NCBI GenBank assembly: GCA_963797085.1
Contig: CAWCOA010000024.1
Span: 310,001-374,000 of the forward strand
Reading direction: 5' to 3'
Source: JASJBU01 sp963797085
GTDB lineage: Bacteria > Pseudomonadota > Gammaproteobacteria > Chromatiales > Chromatiaceae
Length of the DNA: 64,000 nucleotides
Part shown: positions 27,297-37,022 of the stretch, piece after piece
Position numbering within the stretch: the first letter of the stretch is position 1
Layout: each line of letters starts with the position of its first letter
Program-made: the position numbers and the translations under genes
The notes under the pieces: model-generated
What the model was told of the DNA's origin: nothing
The model's input: only the letters and a program-made list of their open reading frames with translations
The model's database searches: none

Positions 27297-28616
27297 ATGA
27301 AGAAGATTGTCACATTATTGATTCTTCTACTCGTGTGGTGTCTGCCCCTCCAGGCCAGGCAGTCAGAGGTCGGTAGCCTGCGCATCTGGTCCGCGCCGGA
27401 TCACGTGCGGCTGGTGTTTGATGCGGATTCTTTGATAGACCACAAAATATTCACCCTTGATGATCCGCACCGGGTAGTGCTCGATCTGAAGAATACCCGG
27501 ATCCCCAAACATCTGCCTGAACCGCAAGCAGACACCCGATTTATCCGCAAACTGCGTAGAGCGGTGCGCAACAAAAACGATGTGCGAGTCGTGCTTGATC
27601 TGAACAGGGCAGTCAAACCCAAGAGTTTCCTGCTGAAACCCAACCGTCAATATGGCCATCGTCTGGTCATTGACTTGTATGAAAAGAAAGGTTCTGCGGC
27701 CAAGCGTTCATCCAAGCCCGTCAAATCTGCCGTTGAGGCCGGCCATCGAGATGTGATCGTAGCAATCGATGCGGGACATGGTGGTGAAGACCCTGGCGCC
27801 AAAGGCAAGCACGGTACCTACGAAAAAGATGTGGTACTGGCCATTTCCCGCCGACTTGTAAAGATGATTAATCAGAAAAAGGGTATGAAAGGCGTGTTAA
27901 TCCGTGACGGCGACTATTACCTGGGGTTGCGCAAACGGATCAGCAAGGCGCGCCGGGAAAGGGCGGACCTGTTCGTGTCCATTCATGCCGATGCCTTTCA
28001 CGACTCGCGGGTCAGGGGATCGTCGGTTTATACCCTGTCGCGCAGTGGGGCCTCCAATGAGGCGGCTCGGTGGTTGGCGGAGAAAGAAAACAGTGCTGAC
28101 CTGGTCGGCGGTGTCTCCCTCGAAGATAAGGATGGAATGCTTGCCTCCGTGCTTCTGGATCTCTCTCAGATCGGTACCTTGGAGGCTAGTTCCGCCGCGG
28201 CTCAGAGGGTTCTCAGGCAATTGAAAAAACTCGGCAAGACGCACAAGCGCAAGGTGCAGCAGGCGGGATTCGTGGTCCTGAAATCACCTGATATACCATC
28301 CATGCTGGTGGAGACCGCCTTTATCTCCAATCCCGATGAGGAGCGGCGCTTGAAGTCCCCCACTTATCAGAAAAAGGTGGCCAAGGCCCTGTTGGATGGC
28401 ATTGTCAGTTATTTTGAGTACCAACCGCCGCAGGGAAGCTGGTTGGCAGCCAGACAGATGCAGCGGATGGCCAAGCGTCATGTGATTTCCAATGGCGATA
28501 CATTGAGTGAAATCGCCCGGCAATACCAGGTCAGTCTCAACAAGTTGCGTACTGCGAATGCCCTGAAAGGGGATACCATACGCATTGGCCAAGTGTTGCA
28601 CATTCCAGGGAGTTGA
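27297..28616 (+). CDS. amiB: N-acetylmuramoyl-L-alanine amidase with AMIN and LysM domains
   Basis: Periplasmic, zinc-dependent amidase that splits septal peptidoglycan at cell division. The 439 residues comprise a signal peptide (1 to about 21, ending LQARQ), an AMIN domain (about 25-125; VRLVFDADSL), and amidase_3 (about 150-380). Zinc ligands are in AIDAGHGGEDPGAKG and FVSIHADAF, and the catalytic Glu is in LVETAFISNPDEE. A C-terminal LysM (about 392-437; HVISNGDTLSEIARQY) follows. The LysM and position between tsaE and mutL fit AmiB, activated by EnvC-like factors in E. coli. Confidence 0.95.
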   Translation: MKKIVTLLILLLVWCLPLQARQSEVGSLRIWSAPDHVRLVFDADSLIDHKIFTLDDPHRVVLDLKNTRIPKHLPEPQADTRFIRKLRRAVRNKNDVRVVLDLNRAVKPKSFLLKPNRQYGHRLVIDLYEKKGSAAKRSSKPVKSAVEAGHRDVIVAIDAGHGGEDPGAKGKHGTYEKDVVLAISRRLVKMINQKKGMKGVLIRDGDYYLGLRKRISKARRERADLFVSIHADAFHDSRVRGSSVYTLSRSGASNEAARWLAEKENSADLVGGVSLEDKDGMLASVLLDLSQIGTLEASSAAAQRVLRQLKKLGKTHKRKVQQAGFVVLKSPDIPSMLVETAFISNPDEERRLKSPTYQKKVAKALLDGIVSYFEYQPPQGSWLAARQMQRMAKRHVISNGDTLSEIARQYQVSLNKLRTANALKGDTIRIGQVLHIPGS

Positions 28617-28730
28617 TTTCACGCGGTTGCTTTCCTGGCCGATCGTCTGACAGAGTGGCACAATAGCTGACCCTAGTTCTCGGTTACTGACAACCGATCA
28701 GTTATTTTGCCAACTCCAGGCCTGTCTTTC

Positions 28731-30527
28731 ATGCCAATCAAAACCCTGCCCCCACAACTGGTCAACCAGATCGCAGCTGGTGAAGTGGTCGAACGCCCTG
28801 CATCGGTGGTCAAGGAGTTGCTGGAGAACAGCCTGGATGCCGGGGCCCGGCGGATCGAGGTCGAGATCGAACAGGGTGGGGTGAAGCTGATCCGGGTCAG
28901 GGATGACGGCCAGGGGATACCTGAACAGGAGTTGGCGCTGGCTCTGTCCCGCCATGCAACCAGCAAGGTCAGCAGTCTGGATGACCTGGAATCGATCCAG
29001 AGCATGGGCTTCAGGGGCGAAGCGTTGCCCAGCATCAGTTCGGTCTCGCGCCTGAGTTTGATCTCCAGGACGGCAGAACAGGATATGGGATTTGAGATCA
29101 GTGGTGATGGCGGGGTTGATATAGCACCGCCAAAACCCGCCGCCCATCCTGTCGGCGCTTCAGTAACAGTCAGGGACCTTTTCTACAATACCCCAGCTCG
29201 ACGTAAGTTTTTGCGCACCGAAAAAACCGAGTTCAAGCATATCGAAATCCTGCTGAACCGCTTGGCGCTGTCCAGATTCGAGGTGGCTTTCAGTCTGCAG
29301 CACAATCAGCGGCGGGTCCTCAATCTCGCCGCCTGTCGGCAACAGATCGATCAACAGCGGCGGGTCGGAGAAATATTGGGCGCGGCCTTTATTGAGAATG
29401 CGCTGTACATCCAGCATGAGTTGTCTGGATACCGCTTGACGGGTTGGGTTGCGCGGCCGACTTTTTCCCGCTCCCAGGCTGATATGCAGTTCTTCTACGT
29501 CAATCAACGCATGGTGCGTGACAAGCTGGTTGCGCATGCCCTGCGCCAGGCCTTTCAGGATGTGCTCTTTCATGGCCGGCATCCTGCCTATGTGCTGTAT
29601 CTGGAACTCGATCCGAGAATGGTTGACGTGAATGTCCACCCGACGAAACATGAGGTGCGGTTTCGAGACAGTCGTTTGGTCCACGATTTTCTATTTCGCG
29701 GCCTGCACAGGGTGTTGGCAGATACCAGGCCACAGACCATGGATGACCCCGCCGCAGCCACTGCGGCTGCTGCGCAGCCGGGACCGGGTCAAGTCCCGGC
29801 GCCTCTCACGGGTCTAGAGTCAGGCCAGACAGGCCAGGCTCAGCAGAGGCTCGATTGGCGGGTGGCGGAGCGGCCCTCCGCTTACGCTGCGAGTTACAGG
29901 GCTCAGCAACCGACAGCCGATTTTCCAGACGAAGCGCGGGAAGAGCATCCCCTGGGTTACGCGCTGGGCCAGTTGCAAGGTGTCTATATCCTCGCCCAGA
30001 ATCAGCAGGGGCTGGTCCTCGTGGATATGCATGCCGCTCATGAACGCATCACCTATGAACATTTCAAACGCACCTATCATGGGGCGGGGATAACCCGGCA
30101 GCCACTGCTGGTGCCGGTAACCGTGGCAGTCAACAGCCGGGAGGCGGACCTGGCGGAGACTAATCGAGGGCTCCTGGGGGAGATCGGCATCGAGGTGTCG
30201 CGTCTTGGACATGATTCCCTGGCGGTCAGAGGCATCCCGGCGCTGCTGCATGGGGCGGACGCTGAGCGGCTGTTACGGGACCTGCTTTCGGATCTGACTG
30301 AATATGGCAATACAGAACGCATTCGCGAAGAGATGGACAGGGTACTGGCAACCATGGCCTGTCACGGCTCCGTGCGGGCCAATCGGCGACTCACCCTGGA
30401 TGAAATGAACGCTTTGCTGAGGGACATGGAGCGCACCGAGCGCTCAGACCAATGCAATCATGGGCGCCCGACCTGGATTCAGCTGAATATGGCAGAGCTT
30501 GACAGGCTCTTTCTACGGGGCAGGTAA
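28731..30527 (+). CDS. mutL: DNA mismatch repair protein MutL
   Basis: Couples MutS mismatch recognition to strand incision. Start at MPIKTLPPQLVNQIAAGEVV (28731), the conserved beginning; a TTG 24 bases upstream is unnecessary. The 598 residues contain the GHKL ATPase motifs ENSLDAGA, DDGQGI, and GFRGEALPSIS, and VNVHPTKHEVRF closes the N-terminal half. A Pro/Gln/Ala-rich linker (about 340-410) precedes the dimerisation domain (LGYALGQLQGVYILAQ). The C-terminal CHGSVRANRRL block is present. It is followed closely by miaA. Confidence 0.97.
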   Translation: MPIKTLPPQLVNQIAAGEVVERPASVVKELLENSLDAGARRIEVEIEQGGVKLIRVRDDGQGIPEQELALALSRHATSKVSSLDDLESIQSMGFRGEALPSISSVSRLSLISRTAEQDMGFEISGDGGVDIAPPKPAAHPVGASVTVRDLFYNTPARRKFLRTEKTEFKHIEILLNRLALSRFEVAFSLQHNQRRVLNLAACRQQIDQQRRVGEILGAAFIENALYIQHELSGYRLTGWVARPTFSRSQADMQFFYVNQRMVRDKLVAHALRQAFQDVLFHGRHPAYVLYLELDPRMVDVNVHPTKHEVRFRDSRLVHDFLFRGLHRVLADTRPQTMDDPAAATAAAAQPGPGQVPAPLTGLESGQTGQAQQRLDWRVAERPSAYAASYRAQQPTADFPDEAREEHPLGYALGQLQGVYILAQNQQGLVLVDMHAAHERITYEHFKRTYHGAGITRQPLLVPVTVAVNSREADLAETNRGLLGEIGIEVSRLGHDSLAVRGIPALLHGADAERLLRDLLSDLTEYGNTERIREEMDRVLATMACHGSVRANRRLTLDEMNALLRDMERTERSDQCNHGRPTWIQLNMAELDRLFLRGR

Positions 30528-30573
30528 TGAACCTGGAATTATCGCTCCACCCTGGACAACTGAGGATTCCAGA

Positions 30574-31531
30574 TTGAATGCGCCACAGGATCTGCCGCCC
30601 GCGCTGTTTCTCATGGGGCCGACTGCCTCGGGCAAGACCGACCTGGCAGTTGAACTGGTGGGACATTTGCCCCTGGAGATCATCAGCGTCGATTCGGCGC
30701 TGGTCTATCGCGGTATGAATATCGGCTCCGCCAAACCCGGGCCTGATATCCTGCTAAAGGCGCCACACCGCCTGATCGATATCCGTGATCCTGAGGACGT
30801 CTATTCAGTGGCGGAATTCCGGGAAGATGCACTGTCAGCGATGCGGGAGATTACCTCAGCCGGCCGGGTGCCGCTACTGGTGGGTGGCACGATGCTCTAT
30901 TTTCGGGCTCTGCAGCAAGGATTATCGGATCTTCCCAAGGCAGATCCCGGGTCTGCGTGCCCGACTTGAAACGGAGTTGCAAAATCTCGGTCTGCCCCGG
31001 CTGCATGAGCGCCTGCAGGCGTTGGACCCCAAGGCTGCCCAAAGAATCCATCCAAACGATCCGCAGCGAACTTTACGCGCCCTGGAGGTGATCGAACTGA
31101 CTGGACGACCAATCACGGAGTTGCAGGAGTCAAGTCCTGGCGAGGCGCTACCCTATCGTTTGCTGAAGCTGGTACTTGCGCCTAAAGACCGGGCTGTTTT
31201 GCATAATCGCATTGAACAACGCTTCCTCAGGATGCTCGAGCAGGGATTTGAGGCGGAAGTCAGGGCGTTGCTGCAGAAAAGGAATTTAACTCCTGACTTG
31301 CCATCCATGCGATCAGTAGGCTATCGTCAGATGCTCAGGTACCTGCTTGGCGAACTAGGGTGGGAAGAAATGGTCGAAAAAGGGATAATTGCGACCCGCC
31401 AGCTGGCAAAGAGGCAGTTTACCTGGTTAAGGGCGGATCATGATTGTTACTGGCTGGACGATGAGAGGGGTGATTTGCTGCGGCAGGCGCAAACGATTGC
31501 TCAGGTTGCATCTACCTCAAATCGAGCTTGA
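30574..31531 (+). CDS. miaA: tRNA dimethylallyltransferase MiaA (one frameshift)
   Basis: Prenylates A37 of tRNAs that read UNN codons. I start at TTG 30574, eight bases after TGAGGA; the first ATG inside would cut into the P-loop. Frame one has MGPTASGKTDLAVEL, SVDSALVYRGMNIG and VGGTMLYFRAL, then hits a stop. Frame two resumes with LRARLETELQNLG, HPNDPQRTLRALEV, SVGYRQMLRYL and ATRQLAKRQFTWLR. The break is at the GGG of 30949-30951: removing one G restores ADPGLRARLE, as expected for the family. The product is otherwise complete (about 318 residues), so an indel in the assembly is likely. Confidence 0.93.
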
Positions 31532-31684
31532 AAAAAAATAGAAGTTGATCTTTCCTAAAGCTAAGTAAATCAGTACATTGTGCTAAACTCAAGGTGCGAA
31601 ACGGGTGAGGAGGGAGAACTCTGCAGTTTCGCGAGCATTTCATTAAATATCAGATAGAGATAACGACAACAAGGAGAATTAGAA

Positions 31685-32029
31685 ATGTCTAAGGGGCAAA
31701 GTCTACAAGACCCTTTTTTAAATGCGCTGAGGAAGGAACGTGTACCTGTTTCAATCTTCCTTGTGAATGGGATCAAGCTGCAGGGACAGGTTGAATCATT
31801 CGATCAGTTTGTTGTGCTGCTGAAAAATAGTGTCAGTCAGATGGTTTACAAACATGCCATATCAACCATCGTTCCTGCGAGAAACGTACGGATTCAACAC
31901 AGTAACGGGCAGGCGGAAGAATCACCATCACCCCCGGAAATTTCTAGAGCTTGTATCTTCATAGACGGATTGGGCGGGCAAAGCCTGTTCGCCCGACGGT
32001 CAAACTCAGGTCTAAAGCCACTCCCTTGA
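31685..32029 (+). CDS. hfq: RNA chaperone Hfq
   Basis: Hexameric Sm-like protein that pairs small RNAs with mRNAs. The core is canonical: SLQDPFLNALRKERVPV, FLVNGIKLQGQ and FDQFVVLL (Sm1), and VYKHAISTIVP (Sm2). A strong Shine-Dalgarno AAGGAG lies about 8 bases before the ATG. After residue 75 the tail is 40 residues long and ends in GLGGQSLFARRSNSGLKPLP, unlike usual acidic or Ser/Gly-rich tails. It may be a neutral extension reading into the intergenic region, or a small frameshift near the natural stop. hflX starts 12 bases downstream. Confidence 0.96.
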   Translation: MSKGQSLQDPFLNALRKERVPVSIFLVNGIKLQGQVESFDQFVVLLKNSVSQMVYKHAISTIVPARNVRIQHSNGQAEESPSPPEISRACIFIDGLGGQSLFARRSNSGLKPLP

Positions 32030-32041
32030 TGCTGTTTACCC

Positions 32042-33322
32042 ATGTTTGAACGTCCTAAATCGGGCGAGCGTGCCGTGCTGGTGCATATTGATCTCGGCAG
32101 AGGCGCTGATGCAGATGAGCTGGAAGAATTCACCGATCTGGCAGTATCGGCCGGCGCCGACCCTGTAGAATTCGTCAGTGGCAGCCGTCAGTATCCCGAT
32201 CCCCGGCTGTTCGTGGGGCGTGGCAAAGCGGAAGAGATCAAGGGCATCGTGCTGGGTGAAAAGGCCGAGCTGGTGATCTTCAATCATGCATTGTCACCCA
32301 GTCAGGAGCGCAATCTGGAACGAGAATTCGCCTGCAGGGTGGTGGATCGCACCGGTCTGATTCTGGATATTTTCGCCCAGCGCGCGCGTTCATTCGAAGG
32401 TAAGCTGCAGGTTGAGCTTGCCCAGTTGCGTCATCTGACGACCCGTCTGGTGCGCGGCTGGACCCATCTGGAACGGCAGAAAGGCGGTATCGGCTTGCGC
32501 GGACCGGGTGAGACCCAGTTGGAGACAGACCGGCGGTTGCTGAACGCGCGAATCGATCAGATCAAGAAAAGGCTGACACGGGTCGAGTCTCAGCGAGAGC
32601 AGGGGCGGCGCGGTCGTGAGCGGGCAGATATCCCTACAGTTTCTCTGGTTGGATATACCAATGCAGGTAAATCCACTCTGTTCAATACCCTGGTCGGCTC
32701 AGGTGTGTATGCCGCTGATAAGCTCTTCGCCACTTTGGATCCTACCCTGCGACGTTTAGACTTGAAGGGCGAGGGTGCGGTTGTGATCGCCGATACTGTG
32801 GGCTTCATCAGCAATCTGCCCCATGATCTGGTGGCCGCCTTCAAATCTACGCTGCAGGAAACCGTCGAGGCATCCCTGCTGTTGCATGTGGTTGACGCCG
32901 CCAGTCATCAGCGCGCAATGTGTATCACTGAAGTTAATAATGTATTGGAACAGATCGGCGCTGCAGAGGTCCATCAGATCGAGATCTTCAACAAAATCGA
33001 CCTGCTGGATGACGTACAACCGCATATCGACCGCAACGAAGCCGGACAGCCGGTAAGAGTCTGGCTTTCGGCGCGCAGCGGGGCAGGTATAGACTTGCTG
33101 CACCTGGCCCTGCAGGAATTCTTCAGACGCTCGCATGTGCGACAGAGACTGCGCCTGAGTGCCTCGAATGGCCGCTGGCATGCATTGCTGCATCGCCGCG
33201 GTGAAGTCTTGCAGGACTCCGGTACCGATGATGGCGGTTGGGAGATGGAGGTCGATATGTCGGAACGGGAGTTCAAGCGGTTGTTGAAGGATGAACCAGA
33301 GCTTGAGAATTGCTTTGTCTGA
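32042..33322 (+). CDS. hflX: Ribosome-associated GTPase HflX
   Basis: Splits stalled or heat-damaged 70S ribosomes. The 426 residues have an N-terminal HflX domain (RQYPDPRLFVGRGKAEE, the LSPSQERNLE block), then a coiled linker with GGIGLRGPGETQLETDRR. The Obg-type GTPase domain has P-loop GYTNAGKST, switch ATLDPTLRR, DTVGFISNLPHDL and NKIDLLDD. A C-terminal domain completes the protein. Usual order hfq-hflX-hflK. Confidence 0.97.
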   Translation: MFERPKSGERAVLVHIDLGRGADADELEEFTDLAVSAGADPVEFVSGSRQYPDPRLFVGRGKAEEIKGIVLGEKAELVIFNHALSPSQERNLEREFACRVVDRTGLILDIFAQRARSFEGKLQVELAQLRHLTTRLVRGWTHLERQKGGIGLRGPGETQLETDRRLLNARIDQIKKRLTRVESQREQGRRGRERADIPTVSLVGYTNAGKSTLFNTLVGSGVYAADKLFATLDPTLRRLDLKGEGAVVIADTVGFISNLPHDLVAAFKSTLQETVEASLLLHVVDAASHQRAMCITEVNNVLEQIGAAEVHQIEIFNKIDLLDDVQPHIDRNEAGQPVRVWLSARSGAGIDLLHLALQEFFRRSHVRQRLRLSASNGRWHALLHRRGEVLQDSGTDDGGWEMEVDMSEREFKRLLKDEPELENCFV

Positions 33323-33465
33323 TTGCTTTATGGGGCTGTCTGGACTTCATTCATTCCCCTCGCTGCAGCAGACTGTTAGAATCCATCCCGCTAAGAGTTG
33401 ATTGTTGTTCAACGACCTAACATGTTATGAAAACGCGCGCCTGCCGAAATGCGGACGCACACCCT

Positions 33466-33479
33466 TTATCAGCTGATAA
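33466..33479. promoter_or_regulatory. 14-bp perfect palindrome just upstream of hflK
   Basis: TTATCAGCTGATAA is a perfect palindrome ending 14 bases before the hflK ATG, in the 170-base hflX-hflK gap. It could be an operator or simply part of the leader. The rest of the gap shows no gene. Confidence 0.3.
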
Positions 33480-33493
33480 TTTTGGAGTAGTCA

Positions 33494-34640
33494 ATGGCCT
33501 GGAATGAACCGGGTGGCGGTAATAAAGATCCCTGGAGTGGCAAAGGTGGTGACCAGGGTCCGCCCGATCTGGATGAAGTGGTAAAGAAACTGCAGGAAAA
33601 ATTTAGTGGTATCTTTGGCGGTGGCGGTAAGTCGCCGAAAGGCGAGTCAACAGGCAGGCAAGGTCCAAGCTCGACAACCGTTGGGCTGATCTTTGTCGTC
33701 ATTGCTTTGGTCTGGCTGGGATCCGGGATCTATATCATCGAGCCGGCCGAGCGGGGTGTGATACTGCGTTTTGGCGCCTACTCCGAGACCACTGAACCTG
33801 GCCCCCACTGGCATATTCCTTACCCGGTGGAAGAGGTCCTGAAGGTCAACGTGGATCAGATCTCATCTTTCCGCCACAAGGCGACCATGTTGACTCGGGA
33901 CGAGAACATTGTGGACGTGGAGTTGACGGTACAATCCAGGATTCAGGATGCGGCAGACTATCTGTTCCAGGACCAGGACCCGGAAAAGACCATGCGTGAC
34001 ACGATTGAGACATCAGTCCGCCAGGTCATCGGTAAGAGTGATCTGGACTTTATCCTCACCGAGGGGCGTAGTGCGGTCGCGGATCTCATCATGTCCACCG
34101 CTCAGGGTCTGATTGAGGATTACAAGACCGGCCTCGAGATTACCAGTGTGAATACCCAGCCGGCCAAGCCCCCGGAGCAGGTCAAGAGCGCCTTCGACGA
34201 TGCCATCAAGGCCCGTGAGGACAAGGAGCGGTCTGGAGAACAAGGCGGAAGCCTATGCCAATGAGGTGGTTCCCCAAGCCCGCGGTCAAGCGGCTCGTCA
34301 GGTGGCGGACGCGAAGGCCTACCGGGACCGGGTCATTGCTGAGGCGGAAGGTGACAGCAGTCGCTTTCTGGCAGTTCTCAAACAATATCAGCTGGCACCG
34401 GAAGTGACTCGAGAGCGTCTTTACCTGGATGCGGTGGAGACCATGTTGGGCCAGACCAGCAAGGTCATGCTGGATACCGCTGGCGGTAACAGCCTGATGT
34501 ATCTGCCATTGGATAAGTTGATTCAACAGGGCGGTAGCGGCTATACCCCGGGTTCTACGTCGTACCCTGCGGAAACGGGCAATCAGGTTCCGGCGCGTCC
34601 GGATCAGCGGGAGACCACTCGTGGCAGGAGCGTTAGATAA
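33494..34640 (+). CDS. hflK: FtsH protease modulator HflK (one frameshift)
   Basis: Inner-membrane SPFH protein that forms a cage with HflC around FtsH. Frame one has a Gly-rich N-terminus with PWSGKGGDQGPPDLDEVV, one transmembrane helix (about 63-80), and the SPFH domain (EPAERGVILRFG...LTRDENIVDVELTVQ). After AFDDAIKAREDKER the frame breaks. Frame two continues LENKAEAYANEVVPQARGQA, then the helical and C-terminal part (APEVTRERLYLDAVE, LPLDKLIQ). Removing one G of the GG at 34230-34231 joins them exactly as in other HflK. The stop overlaps the hflC ATG by one base (TAATG). Confidence 0.93.
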
Positions 34641-35506
34641 TGAAGAATATTAAATTGCTGATCCCTGTACTTGCGATTGTCGCGGTTGGCATTTATGCCT
34701 CCGCTTTTGTCGTCAACCAGTGGGAGGTAGCCCTGAAGTTGCGTCTCGGTGAGATCGTGCACAGCGATTACGAACCAGGACTGCACTGGATGGTGCCTAT
34801 CGTCAACGATGTGAAAACATTCGATGCGCGAATCCAGACCTTGGATGCACGTCCCGAGCGCTTCCTGACCATCGAGAAAAAGGACGTCATCGTCGACTCT
34901 TTTGCCAAGTGGCGTATCGCTAACGTCGCTCAGTTCTATCGTTCCACCGGTGGCAGCGATACCAAGACCGCGCGCCTGCTGGCGGAGCGGATCAATACCA
35001 GCCTGCGCAATGAGTTCGGTAAACGTACTATCGTAGAGGTGGTTTCCGGTGAGCGCGGCGAGATCATGGCCCTGCTGACCAAGGATTCGGATGCCCAGGC
35101 GGCGGAACTGGGGGTCGAGATCCTCGATGTCAGGGTCAAACAGATCGATCTACCGCCCGAGGTCAGTGAATCGGTGTATCAGCGAATGCGTGCTGAGCGC
35201 GAGCGGGTGGCCCGGGACCTGCGTGCAAAAGGTGGTGAGGCCGGGGAGAGAATTCGTGCTGAAGCAGACCGGGAACGGGTGGTCATCGTTGCTGATGCCT
35301 ATAAACAGGCAGAGCAATTGCGTGGTGAAGGAGATGGCAAAGCGGCTGAGACCTACGCAAATGCCTATAACCAGGATGCCGAGTTCTATGCCTTTTACCG
35401 CAGTCTCAATGCCTACAAAACGAGTTTCAAGGACAGCTCAGATGTCATGGTGCTGCAGCCCGATTCGGATTTTTTCCGTTATCTGAAGAATCAGCGGGGA
35501 CAATAG
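34640..35506 (+). CDS. hflC: FtsH protease modulator HflC
   Basis: Partner of HflK in the membrane cage that controls FtsH. The 288 residues have an N-terminal membrane anchor (about 4-21), the SPFH/band 7 domain (YEPGLHWMVPIVNDVKTFDARIQTLDA, KDVIVDSFAKWRI) and a helical tail (MRAERERVARDLRAKGGE, AYKQAEQLRGEGDG). The end FYRSLNAYKTSF...LQPDSDFFRYLK is typical. Coupled to hflK by a one-base overlap. Confidence 0.97.
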   Translation: MKNIKLLIPVLAIVAVGIYASAFVVNQWEVALKLRLGEIVHSDYEPGLHWMVPIVNDVKTFDARIQTLDARPERFLTIEKKDVIVDSFAKWRIANVAQFYRSTGGSDTKTARLLAERINTSLRNEFGKRTIVEVVSGERGEIMALLTKDSDAQAAELGVEILDVRVKQIDLPPEVSESVYQRMRAERERVARDLRAKGGEAGERIRAEADRERVVIVADAYKQAEQLRGEGDGKAAETYANAYNQDAEFYAFYRSLNAYKTSFKDSSDVMVLQPDSDFFRYLKNQRGQ

Positions 35507-35549
35507 ACAACGACCCCAGGCTTTGGGAGAATACACGGCGGCTGAAAAC

Positions 35550-35587
35550 CGGATACTTTGTCGATAGGTTTTCTGACAAAGTATCCG
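35550..35587. repeat. 13-bp perfect inverted repeat downstream of hflC
   Basis: CGGATACTTTGTC (35550-35562) pairs perfectly with GACAAAGTATCCG (35575-35587) around a 12-base loop. It lies 43 bases after the hflC stop and just before a conventional terminator hairpin. No T-tract follows it. Confidence 0.7.
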
Positions 35588-35602
35588 CGGCTGTCTTACA
35601 TG

Positions 35603-35625
35603 ACCGGGATATTCCCGGTTTTTTT
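35603..35625 (+). terminator. Rho-independent terminator after hflC
   Basis: ACCGGGA/TCCCGGT stem with a TAT loop, followed by seven T. It lies 13 bases before the yjeT start, so it ends the hfl operon or acts as an attenuator ahead of yjeT-hisZ-purA. Confidence 0.85.
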
Positions 35626-35638
35626 ATGGGGCGTAGCG

Positions 35639-35824
35639 ATGTGGCATGATCTGGGGGTGGCGTTGGCCTTGTTGCTGGTGCTGGAAGGTATCTTTCCATT
35701 CATCAATCCACAAGCCATGCGCAGGATGATGCTTTCAATCGCCCAACAGAACAATCGCGCGCTACGCATCAGCGGGCTGGTCAGTATGCTGTTTGGCGTC
35801 GGTTTACTCTACCTGGTTAACTGA
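35639..35824 (+). CDS. yjeT: DUF2065 (YjeT-like) small membrane protein
   Basis: A 61-residue protein of two hydrophobic helices (about 4-25 and 41-60) joined by the basic loop NPQAMRRMMLSIAQQNNRALR. This is the DUF2065 pattern of E. coli YjeT, found between hflC and purA. Start at MWHDLGVALA (35639); the frame is open upstream, but that part crosses the terminator hairpin. Function unknown. hisZ begins eight bases later. Confidence 0.88.
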   Translation: MWHDLGVALALLLVLEGIFPFINPQAMRRMMLSIAQQNNRALRISGLVSMLFGVGLLYLVN

Positions 35825-35832
35825 TAGGATCG

Positions 35833-37011
35833 ATGGAAAACGAAAGCTGGATATTGCCTGATGGCATCGATGAGGTTTTACCCCCCTTGGCGGGGTTGAT
35901 CGATCTGAAACGCCGTGAGCTGCTCGATCTGTATCACAGCTGGGGTTATGAATTTGTGATTCCGCCCTTTGTCGAGTTTCTCGACGCTTTACTGACCGGC
36001 ACAGGCAGAGATTTGGATCTCCAGACCTTCAAGCTGACCGACCAGATAAGCGGTCGCATGCTGGGGGTCAGGGCGGATATTACACCACAGGCGGCGCGCA
36101 TTGACGCGCACCATATCGGCACCGACTCTCCCGTCCGGCTTTGCTACCTTGGAACCGTTCTGCACACCCGTTCAGATGGATTTGCGGGTACTCGCAGTCC
36201 CCTGCAGATCGGTGCGGAACTGTATGGCCATGCCGGGGTTGAGAGTGACATCGAGATTTTGCGTCTGATGATGCAGACTCTTGAAGAGACTGGCGTCAAG
36301 GATGTCTATCTGGATCTGGGGCATGTGGGCATTTTCAAGGGACTGGCAGACCAGGCGGGTCTGCACAGCGAGCAGGAAATAACCCTGTTCGAAGCCTTGC
36401 AACGCAAGGCCATGCCGGAGGTTGCCGAGCTCCTGGAGACCTATCGGATCAAGCCTGAACACGCCTCGATGCTCTACAAGCTGGGTGAATTGAATGGTGA
36501 AAGCGCCCTTGATGAAGCCGAGAGGGTCCTCCAAGGAGCTGCACAACCGGTTCATGATGCCTTGCACTACCTGAAGCAAATGGCCGAACAGATCTCCATC
36601 TGGCTGCCGGAGGTGCCGGTGCACTTCGATCTGGCGGAGCTCAGGGGCTACCATTTTCATACCGGAGTAGTGTTCGCCGCCTTCGTTCCCAGCAGCGGCA
36701 AAGAGATTGCCCGGGGTGGGCGCTATGACGATATTGGCAGAGTTTTCGGCCGGGCGCGTCCCGCAACCGGTTTCAGCACGGATTTGAAGACCTTGATGCT
36801 GCTTGCCCAACCCCAGGTTGAGCCGCAAAAAACCACTGTCTTCGCTCCCTCAGGGAACAACCCGGCACTTCAGCAGCGCATCGATGCACTGCGCAAGGCG
36901 GGGCGCAGCGTTGTCTGTGGACTCCCCGGGCAACAGGGTGGCGCCAGGGAAATGGGTTGTGCCGAGGAGTTGTCCTTCAATGGGGTCGAATGGGAGCTAA
37001 CAGCAGTTTAA
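35833..37011 (+). CDS. hisZ: ATP phosphoribosyltransferase regulatory subunit HisZ
   Basis: Catalytically inactive histidyl-tRNA synthetase paralogue that combines with short HisG to make the first, feedback-regulated enzyme of histidine synthesis. The 392 residues contain DGIDEVLPPLAGLIDLKRRELLD-type motif 1, LGVRADITPQAARI (motif 2 region), ELRGYHFHTG and ARGGRYDDIG. There is no anticodon-binding domain, which separates it from HisS. It implies that hisG elsewhere is the short form. TAGGA lies a few bases before the ATG. Confidence 0.95.
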   Translation: MENESWILPDGIDEVLPPLAGLIDLKRRELLDLYHSWGYEFVIPPFVEFLDALLTGTGRDLDLQTFKLTDQISGRMLGVRADITPQAARIDAHHIGTDSPVRLCYLGTVLHTRSDGFAGTRSPLQIGAELYGHAGVESDIEILRLMMQTLEETGVKDVYLDLGHVGIFKGLADQAGLHSEQEITLFEALQRKAMPEVAELLETYRIKPEHASMLYKLGELNGESALDEAERVLQGAAQPVHDALHYLKQMAEQISIWLPEVPVHFDLAELRGYHFHTGVVFAAFVPSSGKEIARGGRYDDIGRVFGRARPATGFSTDLKTLMLLAQPQVEPQKTTVFAPSGNNPALQQRIDALRKAGRSVVCGLPGQQGGAREMGCAEELSFNGVEWELTAV

Positions 37012-37022
37012 TTCTTCGGGAT

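Noticed and set aside
30945..34235. Both miaA and hflK break at a GGTCTG sequence, which might suggest programmed frameshifting or a motif-linked error.
   Set aside because: GGTCTG occurs elsewhere in intact genes of the window (for example within hflX), neither site shows a slippery codon pair with a stimulator, and these genes are not known to use recoding.
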